Part shown: positions 26,214 through 35,630 of the stretch, piece by piece | Layout of the letters: every line of letters begins with the position of its first letter | How positions within the stretch are numbered: position 1 is the first letter of the stretch | Origin: Clostridium sp. | GTDB lineage: Bacteria; Bacillota; Clostridia; Lachnospirales; Lachnospiraceae | Assembly (NCBI GenBank): GCA_021770825.1 | Contig: JAETQD010000016.1 | Location: forward strand, 24,470-88,469 | Direction of reading: 5' to 3' | Length of the DNA: 64,000 nt | Made by a program: the position numbers and the translations under genes | Notes under the pieces: model-generated | What the model saw: only the letters and a program-made list of their open reading frames with translations | Database searches by the model: none | Told to the model about the DNA's origin: nothing

Positions 26214-27542
26214 GTGACAACTCTGGTGGTGGGAATCTCCAGATATTTGATGATTCTGCTGATTGCCATATACACATATTATAATTTCCGGTTTTTCTCC
26301 ATGAAGGATGAGGAGGGGAGAAACCGCGCCTGCGGACGGCAGCTTGTCTGTATGTTTATGCTGCATTTTCTGGCGAATCTGGTGATTGTACTGAATACCG
26401 GCTCGGAATCCCTGATGCTGTTTTACGGAGTCCAGGTGGTGTTTTTCCTGTGTTATGTTTTCCTGTACCGGTTTTTCTATAAAAATGCCTCCAGGCTGCT
26501 CATCAATAACGCCTGCATGCTTCTCTGCACCAGCTTTATCATCCTTACCAGGTTAAACCCGGAGCGGGCCATGCGTCAGTTTGCCATTGTGGCCGTATCC
26601 GCAGTGGCCACCTGGATCATTCCCTTTATCATTGACAGGATGTGGCAGCTTGTGCGGTTTCCGTGGGTGTACGCCATTCTTGGAATCGTGTTCCTCCTGG
26701 CGGTGTGTGCGGCGGGAACCACCTCCTACGGGGCAAAGCTTTTCTTAACCATTGGCGGAGTTTCTTTACAGCCGTCGGAATTTGTGAAAATCAGCTTTGT
26801 ATTTTTCGTTGCCACCATGTTTTACCGGTCCACGGAATTTAAAAATGTGGCAGTGACTACGGCTGTGGCTGCTGTCCATGTGCTGATTCTGGCCCTTTCC
26901 AAGGACCTGGGAAGTGCGCTCATTTACTTTGTTTCTTATCTTATGATGCTGTTTGTGGCCACCTCCAACTGGCTTTATCTGGGCCTGGGGACGGGAAGCG
27001 GAGTTTTGGCGGCCACAGTTTCCTATGAGCTTTTCGCCCATGTGAGGCGGAGGGTGGAGGCCTGGCGGGATCCCTGGTCCGATGTGGCCGACAAGGGCTA
27101 CCAGGTGGCCCAGGCGCTGTTTGCCGTGGGATGCGGAGGCTGGTTTGGCATGGGACTTTACCAGGGAATGCCGGAAAAAATTCCAGTGGTGGATAAGGAC
27201 TTTATTTTTGCGGCAATTTCCGAGGAAATGGGCGGAATCTATGCCCTTTGTATTCTTTTCATCTGCCTGGGCTGCTTTCTGCAGTTCATGCTGATTGCCG
27301 TAAAAATGCAGGCCATGTTTTATAAGCTGATTGCCTTCGGCCTTGGAACCATGTACATTACCCAGGTGTTTTTAACCATCGGCGGCGTCACCAAGTTCAT
27401 TCCCTCCACGGGAGTGACTCTGCCCTTTGTCAGTTACGGCGGAAGCTCCGCCCTGTCCACATTCCTTGTGTTCAACATCATCCAGGGGCTTTACATTTTA
27501 AAACGGGGAGAGGAGGAAGAGGATGAAAAAGGGGAAACCTAA
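26214..27542 (+). CDS. FtsW/RodA/SpoVE family glycosyltransferase
   Basis: 442 residues with 10-12 hydrophobic segments. Typical SEDS elements are present: GVSLQPSEFVKISF (about 180), DLGSALIYF (about 228), and VGCGGWFGMG and FIFAAISEEMG (about 300-345), then GVTLPFVSYGGSS near the end. It polymerises lipid II and works with a class B PBP, which is encoded just downstream. The start is GTG 26214, soon after the U32 stop. Confidence 0.9.
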   Translation: MTTLVVGISRYLMILLIAIYTYYNFRFFSMKDEEGRNRACGRQLVCMFMLHFLANLVIVLNTGSESLMLFYGVQVVFFLCYVFLYRFFYKNASRLLINNACMLLCTSFIILTRLNPERAMRQFAIVAVSAVATWIIPFIIDRMWQLVRFPWVYAILGIVFLLAVCAAGTTSYGAKLFLTIGGVSLQPSEFVKISFVFFVATMFYRSTEFKNVAVTTAVAAVHVLILALSKDLGSALIYFVSYLMMLFVATSNWLYLGLGTGSGVLAATVSYELFAHVRRRVEAWRDPWSDVADKGYQVAQALFAVGCGGWFGMGLYQGMPEKIPVVDKDFIFAAISEEMGGIYALCILFICLGCFLQFMLIAVKMQAMFYKLIAFGLGTMYITQVFLTIGGVTKFIPSTGVTLPFVSYGGSSALSTFLVFNIIQGLYILKRGEEEEDEKGET

Positions 27543-28950
27543 TCCGAAGGCCAATAAAAACATCCTCTGGTTCGCTTACGGAGTCGTGGGTGTATTTCTC
27601 TGTATGAGCCTGTACTTTGCATATTTTATTTTTGCCAAAAGCGAGGATACCATAAACAATCCCTATAATGCCAGAATAAACGGAATGGAGAAGCGGGTGG
27701 TCCGGGGAAAGATACTGGCTGATGACGGGGCTGTGCTGGCAGAAACCCTGGTGTCTGAGGACGGGACAGAGACCAGAAGTTATCCGGAGGGACAGCAGTT
27801 CGCCCATGTGGTGGGCTATTCCACCGTGGGAAAGACGGGAATTGAATCCCTGGCCAACTTCTATCTGGTGAACTCCCATGTGAATCTGATGGAAAAGGTC
27901 ATGAATGAGCTTTCCGATCAGAAAAATATCGGAGATAATGTGGTGACCACCTTAAATAAAGAGCTGCAGACCATTGCCTATGAGGCCCTGGGGGACAAGC
28001 GGGGAGCTGTCGTCGCCATGGAGCCGGATACGGGAAAGGTGCTGGCCATGGTGTCAAAGCCGGCCTTTAACCCCAATACGGTGGCGGCCCAGTGGGACGA
28101 GCTGGTCAATGGGGACGGCTCCGAGGCCCTTCTTTTAAACAGGGCCACCCAGGGCCTGTATCCGCCTGGCTCTACCTTTAAGATCGTCACAGCCCTGGAG
28201 TACATGAGAGAACATCCGGGAGCTTACAGGGAGTACCATTTTTCCTGTGACGGAATTTATGAATACGAATCCTTTAAAATTCAGTGCTATCATAAGACGG
28301 CCCATGGAGACCAGGATTTCGGGCTGGCCTTTGCCAACTCCTGCAACGGGGCCTTTTCCTCCCTGGGACTTTCCGTGGACTTAAAGGAACTTAAGAACTT
28401 ATCCGAGCAGCTTTTATTTAACAGGGAGCTGCCTGTTTCCCTTCCGTACAGTAAAAGTATTTATCAGATAGGAGAGGACGCGGATACCTGGGAGATTTTA
28501 CAGACGGCCATCGGCCAGGGCGGAACCCTTATGACGCCCATGCACAATCTCTTGGTGATGTCGGCCATTGCCAACGGCGGGATTCTCATGACTCCCTATT
28601 TCATTGACCATGTGGAGAACACGGGGGGACAGACTGTGAAGAAATTCATGCCTTCGGTCAGCGGGGAGCTGATGGTGGCCAATGAATCCTCGGCCCTCAC
28701 GGAGCTCTTAAAGCAGGTGGTGACCGAGGGAACCGGTTCGGCGCTTCTGACAGACGCCTACACAGCGGCAGGTAAAACCGGGTCCGCAGAGTTTGAGACC
28801 GGGAAGGAAACCCACGCCTGGTTTGTGGGATTTGCTCCGGCAGAAAACCCCAAAATCGCCGTCTGTGTCATTGTGGAGGAGGGCGGTTCCGGTGGAAGGA
28901 CGGCAGCCCCCATCGCAAGAAAACTCTTTGACGCCTGGCTGGTTCCGTAA
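27523..28950 (+). CDS. pbpA: Class B penicillin-binding protein
   Basis: 475 residues. One membrane helix (about 15-37), then the transpeptidase domain. Active-site motifs are SxxK as STFK (about 218), SxN as SCN (about 269) and KTG as KTGSAE (about 414). The N-terminal region is short, as in PbpA/FtsI-type monofunctional proteins. It overlaps the FtsW/RodA gene by 20 bases, so the SEDS-PBP pair is made together. It is probably for lateral wall or septal synthesis; which one is not decided. Confidence 0.9.
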   Translation: MKKGKPNPKANKNILWFAYGVVGVFLCMSLYFAYFIFAKSEDTINNPYNARINGMEKRVVRGKILADDGAVLAETLVSEDGTETRSYPEGQQFAHVVGYSTVGKTGIESLANFYLVNSHVNLMEKVMNELSDQKNIGDNVVTTLNKELQTIAYEALGDKRGAVVAMEPDTGKVLAMVSKPAFNPNTVAAQWDELVNGDGSEALLLNRATQGLYPPGSTFKIVTALEYMREHPGAYREYHFSCDGIYEYESFKIQCYHKTAHGDQDFGLAFANSCNGAFSSLGLSVDLKELKNLSEQLLFNRELPVSLPYSKSIYQIGEDADTWEILQTAIGQGGTLMTPMHNLLVMSAIANGGILMTPYFIDHVENTGGQTVKKFMPSVSGELMVANESSALTELLKQVVTEGTGSALLTDAYTAAGKTGSAEFETGKETHAWFVGFAPAENPKIAVCVIVEEGGSGGRTAAPIARKLFDAWLVP

Positions 28951-29079
28951 AAATACATGGAATTCCAGAAGAAAATCATATTTTCTTTTGGACAGTACCG
29001 TGATAGAATAGAAGAAACCGGAGATACCGGGGAATCCCAAGGGGGATTCTTTCATATATGAGAAAGAGAGGCAGGAATT

Positions 29080-30093
29080 ATGAGAATTTTAGTTACCGGA
29101 GGCGCCGGATACATCGGCAGCCACACATGCCTGGAGCTTTTGAACCAGGGACATGAAGTCGTTGTTTTTGATAACTTGAGCAATGCTTCCGAAGAATCCT
29201 TAAACCGTGTGAGAAAGCTGACCGGAAAGGAGCTTACTTTCTATAAGGCAGATATGCTGGACCGGGATGCCCTGGAGAAAATTTTTGAAAATGAAAAAAT
29301 TGACGCAGTGATTCATTTTGCAGGATTAAAGGCTGTGGGTGAGTCAGTGGTCAAGCCTCTGGAATATTATTATAATAACATCACAGGAACCCTGGTTCTC
29401 TGTGATGTGATGAGAAAGCACGGAGTGAAGAAGATCATCTTCAGTTCCTCCGCCACCGTTTACGGAGATCCGGCCTTTGTTCCGATCACCGAGGACTGCC
29501 CCAAGGGACAGTGTACCAACCCCTACGGACAGACCAAGAGCATGTTAGAGCAGATTCTTACGGATATCCAGAAGGCAGATCCGGAGTGGAGCGTGATCTT
29601 ACTGCGCTACTTTAACCCGGTGGGTGCCCATGAGAGCGGCATGATCGGCGAAGACCCGGCAGGAATTCCCAACAACTTAACGCCCTATATCACCCAGGTT
29701 GCCGTAGGAAAGTTAAAGGAAGTGGGCGTATTCGGAAACGATTACGATACACCGGACGGAACCGGAGTCCGCGACTATATCCACGTAATGGACCTGGCAG
29801 ACGGCCATGTGAAGGCCTTAAAGAAATTTGAGGACGCTCCGGCTGTTTATATCTACAACCTTGGAACCGGACAGGGATACAGCGTTCTCGATATGATTCA
29901 TGCTTTTTCCAAGGCCGTTGGCAAGGAAATTCCTTATGTGATCAAGCCGAGACGTGCCGGAGATATTGCCACCTGCTATGCTGACCCTGCAAAGGCCAAG
30001 AGAGAGCTGGGCTGGGAGGCCAAGAGAGGCATTGACGAAATGTGCGCCGATGGCTGGAGATGGCAGTCCCAGAATCCCAACGGTTACAGATAA
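29080..30093 (+). CDS. galE: UDP-glucose 4-epimerase GalE
   Basis: 337 residues, an SDR enzyme that interconverts UDP-glucose and UDP-galactose. The NAD loop is GGAGYIGSH (7-15) and the catalytic Tyr-x-x-x-Lys is YGQTK (about 149-153), with the Ser/Thr of SSSATVYG before it. ATG 29080 follows GAGGCAGG. It is alone here; the lacZ locus is 17.6 kb away. Between pbpA and galE (28951-29079) there is only a small GAATCCC hairpin. Confidence 0.95.
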   Translation: MRILVTGGAGYIGSHTCLELLNQGHEVVVFDNLSNASEESLNRVRKLTGKELTFYKADMLDRDALEKIFENEKIDAVIHFAGLKAVGESVVKPLEYYYNNITGTLVLCDVMRKHGVKKIIFSSSATVYGDPAFVPITEDCPKGQCTNPYGQTKSMLEQILTDIQKADPEWSVILLRYFNPVGAHESGMIGEDPAGIPNNLTPYITQVAVGKLKEVGVFGNDYDTPDGTGVRDYIHVMDLADGHVKALKKFEDAPAVYIYNLGTGQGYSVLDMIHAFSKAVGKEIPYVIKPRRAGDIATCYADPAKAKRELGWEAKRGIDEMCADGWRWQSQNPNGYR

Positions 30094-30128
30094 GCCAGGA
30101 GATACCAGGCAGCTTGAGAAAACTATGG

Positions 30129-30157
30129 TTGCAAATATCCTTAAAAAGAAGTATACT
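30129..30157 (+). promoter_or_regulatory. Promoter of the 30226 NUDIX gene
   Basis: TTGCAA (30129-30134), 17 bases, and TATACT (30152-30157). Confidence 0.7.
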
Positions 30158-30225
30158 GGTTTCAGCGTACAATACACACCAGAAAAGCATGTCTTATGGA
30201 ATGCTTTTCATCAGGAGGGATTGCA

Positions 30226-30678
30226 ATGATAGAAGCAACGAGCTGTGGCGGTGTGGTTATATTTCGAGGTAAAATTCTGGTACTTTATAAAAATTATAAA
30301 AATAAGTACGAAGGATGGGTTTTGCCGAAAGGAACTGTGGAACCAGGCGAGGAGTTTAAGGAAACCGCCCTCAGGGAAGTGAAGGAAGAGACCGGTGTTT
30401 CAGCTTCGATCATCAAATATATCGGAAAAAGCCAGTATTCCTTCAATACCCCCCAGGATACGGTGGAAAAAGACGTACACTGGTATCTGATGATGGCGGA
30501 CAGTTATTACAGTAAACCACAACGGGAGGAATACTTCGTGGACTCCGGTTACTACAAATTTTATGAGGCCTACCATCTTCTGAAATTTTCCAATGAAAAG
30601 CAGATTCTGGAAAAGGCCTATAATGAGTATCTGGACTTAAAGCGGAGCAACCTCTGGGGAAACCGTAAATATTTTTAA
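30226..30678 (+). CDS. NUDIX hydrolase (Ap4A-type)
   Basis: 150 residues from ATG 30226, with AGGAGGG upstream. The Nudix box is complete (GTVEPGEEFKETALREVKEETGV, about 41-63). The line GWVLPKGTVEPGE before it resembles diadenosine-polyphosphate or nucleotide pyrophosphatases. It has its own promoter and a terminator. Confidence 0.88.
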   Translation: MIEATSCGGVVIFRGKILVLYKNYKNKYEGWVLPKGTVEPGEEFKETALREVKEETGVSASIIKYIGKSQYSFNTPQDTVEKDVHWYLMMADSYYSKPQREEYFVDSGYYKFYEAYHLLKFSNEKQILEKAYNEYLDLKRSNLWGNRKYF

Positions 30679-30687
30679 ACAGCGATT

Positions 30688-30714
30688 AAAAACCCTTGGA
30701 AACAAGGGTTTTTA
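30688..30714 (+). terminator. Terminator after the NUDIX gene
   Basis: AAAAACCCTT (30688-30697) pairs with AAGGGTTTTT, with a six-base loop and a T tail. Confidence 0.85.
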
Positions 30715-30738
30715 ACTTATTAAGAATAGGGGAGAATT

Positions 30739-31551
30739 ATGAAAATCATTGACGCACATCTTCACTTTTGCCCGGATTATCCCCATTTCGATGCCCTGGC
30801 CAAACAGGCAGGTCATGAAAACACCGGGGAGCACTTAAGAGAACAGTATAAGACCCTTGGCATTGCCTGCGGAATTGTTATGGGAAACCGCAGCATGGAA
30901 GCGAAGGACCACGTATATCCGGAATTCTTACGATACTGCATCGGTATGGACCGGACCTATTTGCGGGACCACTCCGTGGACGAAGCCTGCGGGCTTTTAG
31001 AGGAAAATTTAAAACGCAGGGAGTGCGTGGGAATAAAACTGTATCCGGGATACAACAAATACTATATCACCGATTCCGTCTATGAACCGGTTTATGAGCT
31101 GGCAGAAAAATACCAAAAGCCGGTGGCAGTCCACATGGGACAGACGGCCGGTTCCAGGGCCTATTTAAAATACAGCCATCCGCTTACCATGGATGAGGCG
31201 GCTGTGCGCCATCCGAGGGTACAGTTTGTCATGTGCCATTTTGGAAATCCCTGGCTGATGGATGCGGCAGCCGTGGTGGAGAAAAATGAAAATGTAGCTG
31301 TGGACCTTTCAGGGCTTCTGGTGGGGAAGGTGGATTTCCCGGCTCTTTTAAAGAAGCAGAGAGGGTATCTGGAGACCTTGAAGACCTGGATTTCCTACTG
31401 TGACTGCTATGAGAAATTCATGTTCGGCACCGACTGGCCTTTAGCCAATTACGGCGATTATATCGAACTTACCAAATGGCTGATTCCCGAAGAGCAGTGG
31501 GAACAGGTGTTTTACAAAACTGCGGAAACCATATATAAACTGGAACTTTAA
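30739..31551 (+). CDS. Amidohydrolase_2 family protein
   Basis: 270 residues, a TIM-barrel metal-dependent hydrolase. Metal ligands are the first HLHF (about 7-10), VAVHMGQT, VQFVMCHFGNP, and the final FGTDWPLANY. The GIKLYPGY sequence fits this group. Substrates of such proteins include aromatic acids and small carboxylates; nothing here decides. ATG 30739 has GGGGAG upstream. The next promoter at 31588 separates it from the ABC operon. Confidence 0.87.
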   Translation: MKIIDAHLHFCPDYPHFDALAKQAGHENTGEHLREQYKTLGIACGIVMGNRSMEAKDHVYPEFLRYCIGMDRTYLRDHSVDEACGLLEENLKRRECVGIKLYPGYNKYYITDSVYEPVYELAEKYQKPVAVHMGQTAGSRAYLKYSHPLTMDEAAVRHPRVQFVMCHFGNPWLMDAAAVVEKNENVAVDLSGLLVGKVDFPALLKKQRGYLETLKTWISYCDCYEKFMFGTDWPLANYGDYIELTKWLIPEEQWEQVFYKTAETIYKLEL

Positions 31552-31587
31552 CGCGTTGAATCCATCAGAATTTAAAGTTATATAAGA

Positions 31588-31616
31588 TTGACGCAGACGT
31601 TTTTTTGTAGTACAAT
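31588..31616 (+). promoter_or_regulatory. Promoter of the TrpX-type ABC operon
   Basis: TTGACG (31588-31593), 17 bases, and TACAAT (31611-31616). Confidence 0.78.
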
Positions 31617-31661
31617 GGCCTTGTTCGTATGAACGAATTTCATTCAGAGGAGATAAGTACT

Positions 31662-32729
31662 ATGAAAAAAAGCAGTAAATTGTTATCCATGATTCTGGCA
31701 GGAGCCATGGCAGTATCCTTAGCGGGCTGCTCTTCCAAGCCGGCAGAGACAGAAGCAGCAGCTACAACAGCCGCTGAGACCACAGCAGAAGAGACCACAG
31801 CAGCCGAAACAGAGGCAGAGGAGTCCAAAGAGGCTCAGGCGGACGGCAAGACCTATAAAATCGGTGTATTACAGCTTGTACAGCATGCAGCCCTTGACGC
31901 ATCCAACGAAGGCTTCTTTGCAGCCCTTGACGATGCAGGACTGAACTACGAAGCAGACCAGCAGAACGCTTCCGGCGAGCAGGCAAACTGCTTAACTATC
32001 GCTGAGAAGTTAGTCAATGACGGGGACGATCTGATTCTTGCAATTGCAACCCCCGCAGCACAGGCCGTTGCAGGCGTAACAACCGAGATCCCGATTCTTT
32101 TAACAGCAGTTACAGACCCGGCAGAATCCGGTCTGGTAAATGACAACGCCAATCCGGGCGTGAACGTATCCGGTACCTCCGATCTGACTCCTGTAAAAGA
32201 GCAGATTGAGTTATTACAGCAGATTCTTCCGGAAGCCAAGCACATCGGACTTCTTTACTGCTCCGCAGAAAGCAACTCCGAGCTTCAGATCGCAATGGCA
32301 AAGGAAGCCTGCGATGCAGCCGGAATTACCTATGAAGAGTACACAGTTCCCAGCTCCAACGAAATCCAGAGCGTGGTAGAGTCCATGGTAGGCAAGGTAG
32401 ATGCCATCTACGCACCCACCGATAACACCATCGCAGCCGGTATGTCCACCGTTGCCATGGTTGCCAACGACAATGGAATTCCCACCATCTGCGGTGAGGC
32501 AGGAATGGTTGAGGCAGGCGGACTTGCCACCTACGGAATTGACTACTACCAGCTTGGCTACCTGGCAGGCGAGCAGGCCGTTGATATTCTGGTAAACGGC
32601 GCTGATATCACCACCATGCCTATCGGATACCTTCCGGCAGAGCGCTGCGAGCTGACGGTTAATAAGACAACGGCAGAAACCCTTGGAATCGACGTTTCCG
32701 GTCTTGAGGGAGCCGTAGTTGTAGAGTAA
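31662..32729 (+). CDS. ABC solute-binding lipoprotein, TrpX/CD0873 type
   Basis: 355 residues from ATG 31662, with GAGGAG upstream; an open ATG at 31629 has none. A signal peptide with lipobox LAGC (Cys23) is followed by an Ala/Thr/Glu linker and then a PF04392-type binding domain (TYKIGVLQLVQHAALDASNEGFFAAL, NDNANPGVNVSGTSDL, IGYLPAERCELTVN). This family includes TrpX of streptococci and the tyrosine lipoprotein CD0873 of C. difficile. An aromatic amino acid is a reasonable guess for the ligand. The permease and ATPase follow. Confidence 0.85.
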   Translation: MKKSSKLLSMILAGAMAVSLAGCSSKPAETEAAATTAAETTAEETTAAETEAEESKEAQADGKTYKIGVLQLVQHAALDASNEGFFAALDDAGLNYEADQQNASGEQANCLTIAEKLVNDGDDLILAIATPAAQAVAGVTTEIPILLTAVTDPAESGLVNDNANPGVNVSGTSDLTPVKEQIELLQQILPEAKHIGLLYCSAESNSELQIAMAKEACDAAGITYEEYTVPSSNEIQSVVESMVGKVDAIYAPTDNTIAAGMSTVAMVANDNGIPTICGEAGMVEAGGLATYGIDYYQLGYLAGEQAVDILVNGADITTMPIGYLPAERCELTVNKTTAETLGIDVSGLEGAVVVE

Positions 32730-32777
32730 AACGGAGTGACCTCAATGGGGAGGGGCGCCCCGTTTCGGAAAAATGAC

Positions 32778-32815
32778 GGCCAGGAAATCCATCCCCACGG
32801 GAGGCTTTCCTGGCC
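32778..32815 (+). promoter_or_regulatory. Intergenic hairpin in the ABC operon
   Basis: GGCCAGGAAA (32778-32787) pairs perfectly with TTTCCTGGCC (32806-32815). No T tail follows. It lies between the binding-protein and permease genes and probably stabilises the upstream mRNA so that more binding protein is made. Confidence 0.65.
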
Positions 32816-32840
32816 CTCTGAATGTATTGGAGGATAAAAA

Positions 32841-33764
32841 ATGAGCGGTATTTTAGTAGCAATGCAGGGCGCCGTGGCACAGGGAATTTTATGGGGCGTC
32901 ATGGTTTTGGGCGTGTACATCACATACCGTCTGTTAAACATTGCAGACCTTACGGTAGATGGCAGCTTCGCCCTTGGCGGATGTGTCTGTGCCACACTGA
33001 TTATCAGCTATGGAGTCAATCCCATCGTGGCTCTGCTTGCGGCTCTGGCTGCCGGAATGATAGCGGGAGCTGCCACAGGCGTGTTACATACGGTTCTGGA
33101 AATTCCGGCGATTCTGGCGGGAATTTTGACCCAGATTTCCCTGTGGTCGGTGAACTTAAGAATCATGGGCGGAAAGAGCAATCTGCCGCTTTTAAAGCTG
33201 GAAACCCTGATTTCCAGTGTCAGCGAAAGTTTAAATGTGACCCAGGCCCAGGCCTCCATGGTTGTCGGCATCATCATTGCGGCACTCCTTGTGGTGGTTT
33301 TGTACTGGTTCTTCGGAACGGAGCTTGGAAGCGCCTTAAGAGCCACCGGCTACAATGAGGACATGATCCGCGCCCTGGGCGTTGACACGAAAAACATGAA
33401 GCTTCTGGGCCTGATGCTCAGCAACGGTCTGGTGAGCCTTTCCGGCGCCTTAGTCTGTCAGCATCAGAAATACGCCGACATCAACATGGGCCGCGGTGCC
33501 ATCGTCATCGGCCTGGCCGCCATCGTCATCGGCGAGGTGCTCATGGGACGGCTGTCCAACTTTGCATGTAAGTTAAGCTCCGTGGTGATCGGCTCTGCGG
33601 TCTACTTCCTGATCCGCGCCGTTGTCCTCCAGATCGGCTTAAAGACCAACGATATGAACCTGTTTACGGCTATCTTTGTGGCTCTGGCTTTGAGTATTCC
33701 GGTACTCATGGGCAAATGGAGGGCAAAGCAGGCATATTCTGAAACCGGAGAGGAGGATGCGTGA
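32841..33764 (+). CDS. ABC transporter permease (TrpY type)
   Basis: 307 residues with about eight membrane segments, of the BPD_transp_2 class as in branched-chain and TrpXYZ systems. It starts MSGILVAMQGAVAQGILWG and contains ADLTVDGSFALGG and ALSNGLVSLSGALVCQHQKYADINMGRG-like elements typical of this group. ATG 32841 has TGGAGG upstream. It overlaps the ATPase start by four bases (33761-33764). Confidence 0.87.
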   Translation: MSGILVAMQGAVAQGILWGVMVLGVYITYRLLNIADLTVDGSFALGGCVCATLIISYGVNPIVALLAALAAGMIAGAATGVLHTVLEIPAILAGILTQISLWSVNLRIMGGKSNLPLLKLETLISSVSESLNVTQAQASMVVGIIIAALLVVVLYWFFGTELGSALRATGYNEDMIRALGVDTKNMKLLGLMLSNGLVSLSGALVCQHQKYADINMGRGAIVIGLAAIVIGEVLMGRLSNFACKLSSVVIGSAVYFLIRAVVLQIGLKTNDMNLFTAIFVALALSIPVLMGKWRAKQAYSETGEEDA

Positions 33765-34561
33765 TGCTTACAATTACCAATGTGAGAAAAACATTCAATA
33801 AAGGAACGGTCAATGAAAAAAAGGCCCTCTGCGGCATCAGCCTGCATTTGAATCCCGGTGATTTCGTGACGGTAATCGGCGGAAACGGAGCCGGAAAGTC
33901 CACCATGTTAAATATGATTGCAGGGGTATACCCCATTGACTCCGGAAAGATTGAGATCGACGGCGTGAACATTTCCAGGGAGCCGGAGCACAAACGGGCC
34001 AAATACATCGGCCGTGTGTTCCAGGACCCCATGCGCGGAACGGCAGCGGGAATGGAAATTCAGGAAAACCTTGCCCTGGCCTTACGGAGAGGGCAGAAAC
34101 GCGGACTTTCCTGGGGAATCAAGGCCAATGAAAAGGACTTCTACCGGGAAGCCCTCACAAAGCTGGATTTGGGTCTCCAGACCAGAATGACCAGCAAGGT
34201 GGGCCTTTTATCCGGAGGACAGAGACAGGCGCTGACTCTTCTCATGGCAACTCTTGAAAAGCCAAAGCTTTTGCTTTTAGACGAGCACACAGCAGCCCTG
34301 GATCCTAAAACAGCCAAAAAGGTCCTGGAGCTTACGGACGAGATTGTCCGGGAACGGGAGCTTACAGCCCTTATGGTTACCCATAACATGAAAGACGCCA
34401 TCCAGTATGGAAACCGCCTGATCATGATGCACGAAGGCCGTATTATCTATGATGTGGCCGGGGAAGAAAAGAAAAATCTCCAGGTGGAAGACCTGCTTAA
34501 GAAGTTTGAGGAAGCCAGCGGCGAAGAATTTGCCAATGACAGAATGATGTTAGCAAAATAA
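33761..34561 (+). CDS. ABC transporter ATP-binding protein (TrpZ type)
   Basis: 266 residues. Walker A is GGNGAGKST (about 40), the signature LSGGQRQA (about 150), Walker B LLLLDEHTA, and the switch His MVTHNMKDA. The Q-loop reads FQDPMRGT. It is the motor of the three-gene importer, overlapping the permease by ATGATG. A strong terminator follows. Confidence 0.9.
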   Translation: MMLTITNVRKTFNKGTVNEKKALCGISLHLNPGDFVTVIGGNGAGKSTMLNMIAGVYPIDSGKIEIDGVNISREPEHKRAKYIGRVFQDPMRGTAAGMEIQENLALALRRGQKRGLSWGIKANEKDFYREALTKLDLGLQTRMTSKVGLLSGGQRQALTLLMATLEKPKLLLLDEHTAALDPKTAKKVLELTDEIVRERELTALMVTHNMKDAIQYGNRLIMMHEGRIIYDVAGEEKKNLQVEDLLKKFEEASGEEFANDRMMLAK

Positions 34562-34571
34562 ATAAGACAAT

Positions 34572-34606
34572 ACGGGCCGGAATGCGTCAGCTTCCGGCCC
34601 GTTTTC
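34572..34606. terminator. Terminator between the ABC operon and brkB
   Basis: ACGGGCCGGAA (34572-34582) and TTCCGGCCCGT (34592-34602) form an 11-bp perfect stem with TTTT after it. Its 3' arm lies inside the end of the convergent membrane gene, so coding and terminator overlap. Confidence 0.88.
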
Positions 34607-35417
34607 CGTGGAGCTTGAAAAACCAGTTGATCTCCGCACCCAGAAACAGGATGCAGATACAAAAATACAGCCACAGCATCAGTAAAATTACGGCAGTCAG
34701 GCTTCCGTAAGTGACTGCGTAGTTTCCAAAATACTTAAAGTAGATGGAAAATGCCATGGAAAATAAAGACCAGCCGAAAGAGGCAAATAAAGCGCCTGGA
34801 AGCTGGCTTTTTATGGTCTGCTTTTTCCATGGAAGAACGGTATAAATGGCCAGAAAGAAAATCATCAGGAAAAAGAGGGGGATGATTTTTCTGGCCTGGG
34901 AAATCAGAAAATCAAAATGTCCGAGGGCCGGAAGCAGCATAAGAAGCCGCCTCTGGAGGATTCCGCCAAACACCAAAAGGGCCAGACAGAGCACACACAT
35001 GAGAGAAAAGAGGACGGTGTAGCCGCTGCACAGGATACGGCGGAAAATATAGCCTCTGCGGCCCGTATCGCCGTGGACCCGGTTCAGCCCCCGTTCGATG
35101 CTCAGCATGCCCTTAGAAGAGGACCAGAGGGCTGTGATGGCCGTTGCGGAGAGGATGGTCATGGGAGAATCGGAATAAAGGTCCTCAATGATGTTGATTA
35201 CAAGGCTGTCCAGGGCATCAGGGACCGCCCGGACCACAAAGGTCAAAAGATCGGACTTATTCACATAGGGGGTCATCTGAATCAGGGAAAGCAAAAGCAT
35301 CAAAAATGGAAATGCAGCCAGGATAATGAAAAAAGAAGCCTGGGCCGCATAGACGGACATTTCGTCTTCAGAATATTTATCTCCAATCTGTTTGCATCCA
35401 AGAAGAAACCAGATCAT
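34587..35417 (-). CDS. YihY/BrkB-family membrane protein
   Basis: 276 residues from ATG 35417, with AAAGGAG upstream; the longer open frame to 35594 has no site. It has about six membrane helices and the usual YihY/BrkB elements: SVYAAQASFFIILAAFPFLM (about 24-43), SKGMLSIERGLNRVHG (about 110), and YGSLTAVILLMLWLYF near the end. Its function is unknown; the old link to RNase BN was wrong. Divergent from the SSB-like gene. Confidence 0.87.
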   Translation of the reverse strand: MIWFLLGCKQIGDKYSEDEMSVYAAQASFFIILAAFPFLMLLLSLIQMTPYVNKSDLLTFVVRAVPDALDSLVINIIEDLYSDSPMTILSATAITALWSSSKGMLSIERGLNRVHGDTGRRGYIFRRILCSGYTVLFSLMCVLCLALLVFGGILQRRLLMLLPALGHFDFLISQARKIIPLFFLMIFFLAIYTVLPWKKQTIKSQLPGALFASFGWSLFSMAFSIYFKYFGNYAVTYGSLTAVILLMLWLYFCICILFLGAEINWFFKLHGKRAGS

Positions 35418-35455
35418 ATTATTCTCCTTTCCGGCTGTTTGCCGCCAGTAAGAAA

Positions 35456-35484
35456 ATATTATCACGGGCCGGAGAAAATAACAA
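35456..35484 (-). promoter_or_regulatory. Promoter of the BrkB gene
   Basis: On the minus strand, TTGTTA (35484-35479), 17 bases, and TAATAT (35461-35456). Confidence 0.6.
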
Positions 35485-35630
35485 GAAAAAACCATGACGG
35501 ATTCTGTCGATGGATTTTTTGGGGCCCCGGTTCTATTTTTCCTTTTGCCGAATATATTTAATATAAGCCGGGCAAAAAACATCCGGCAGGTCAATCTGGA
35601 CTGATTATATCGAATAAAAGGAGAAATACT

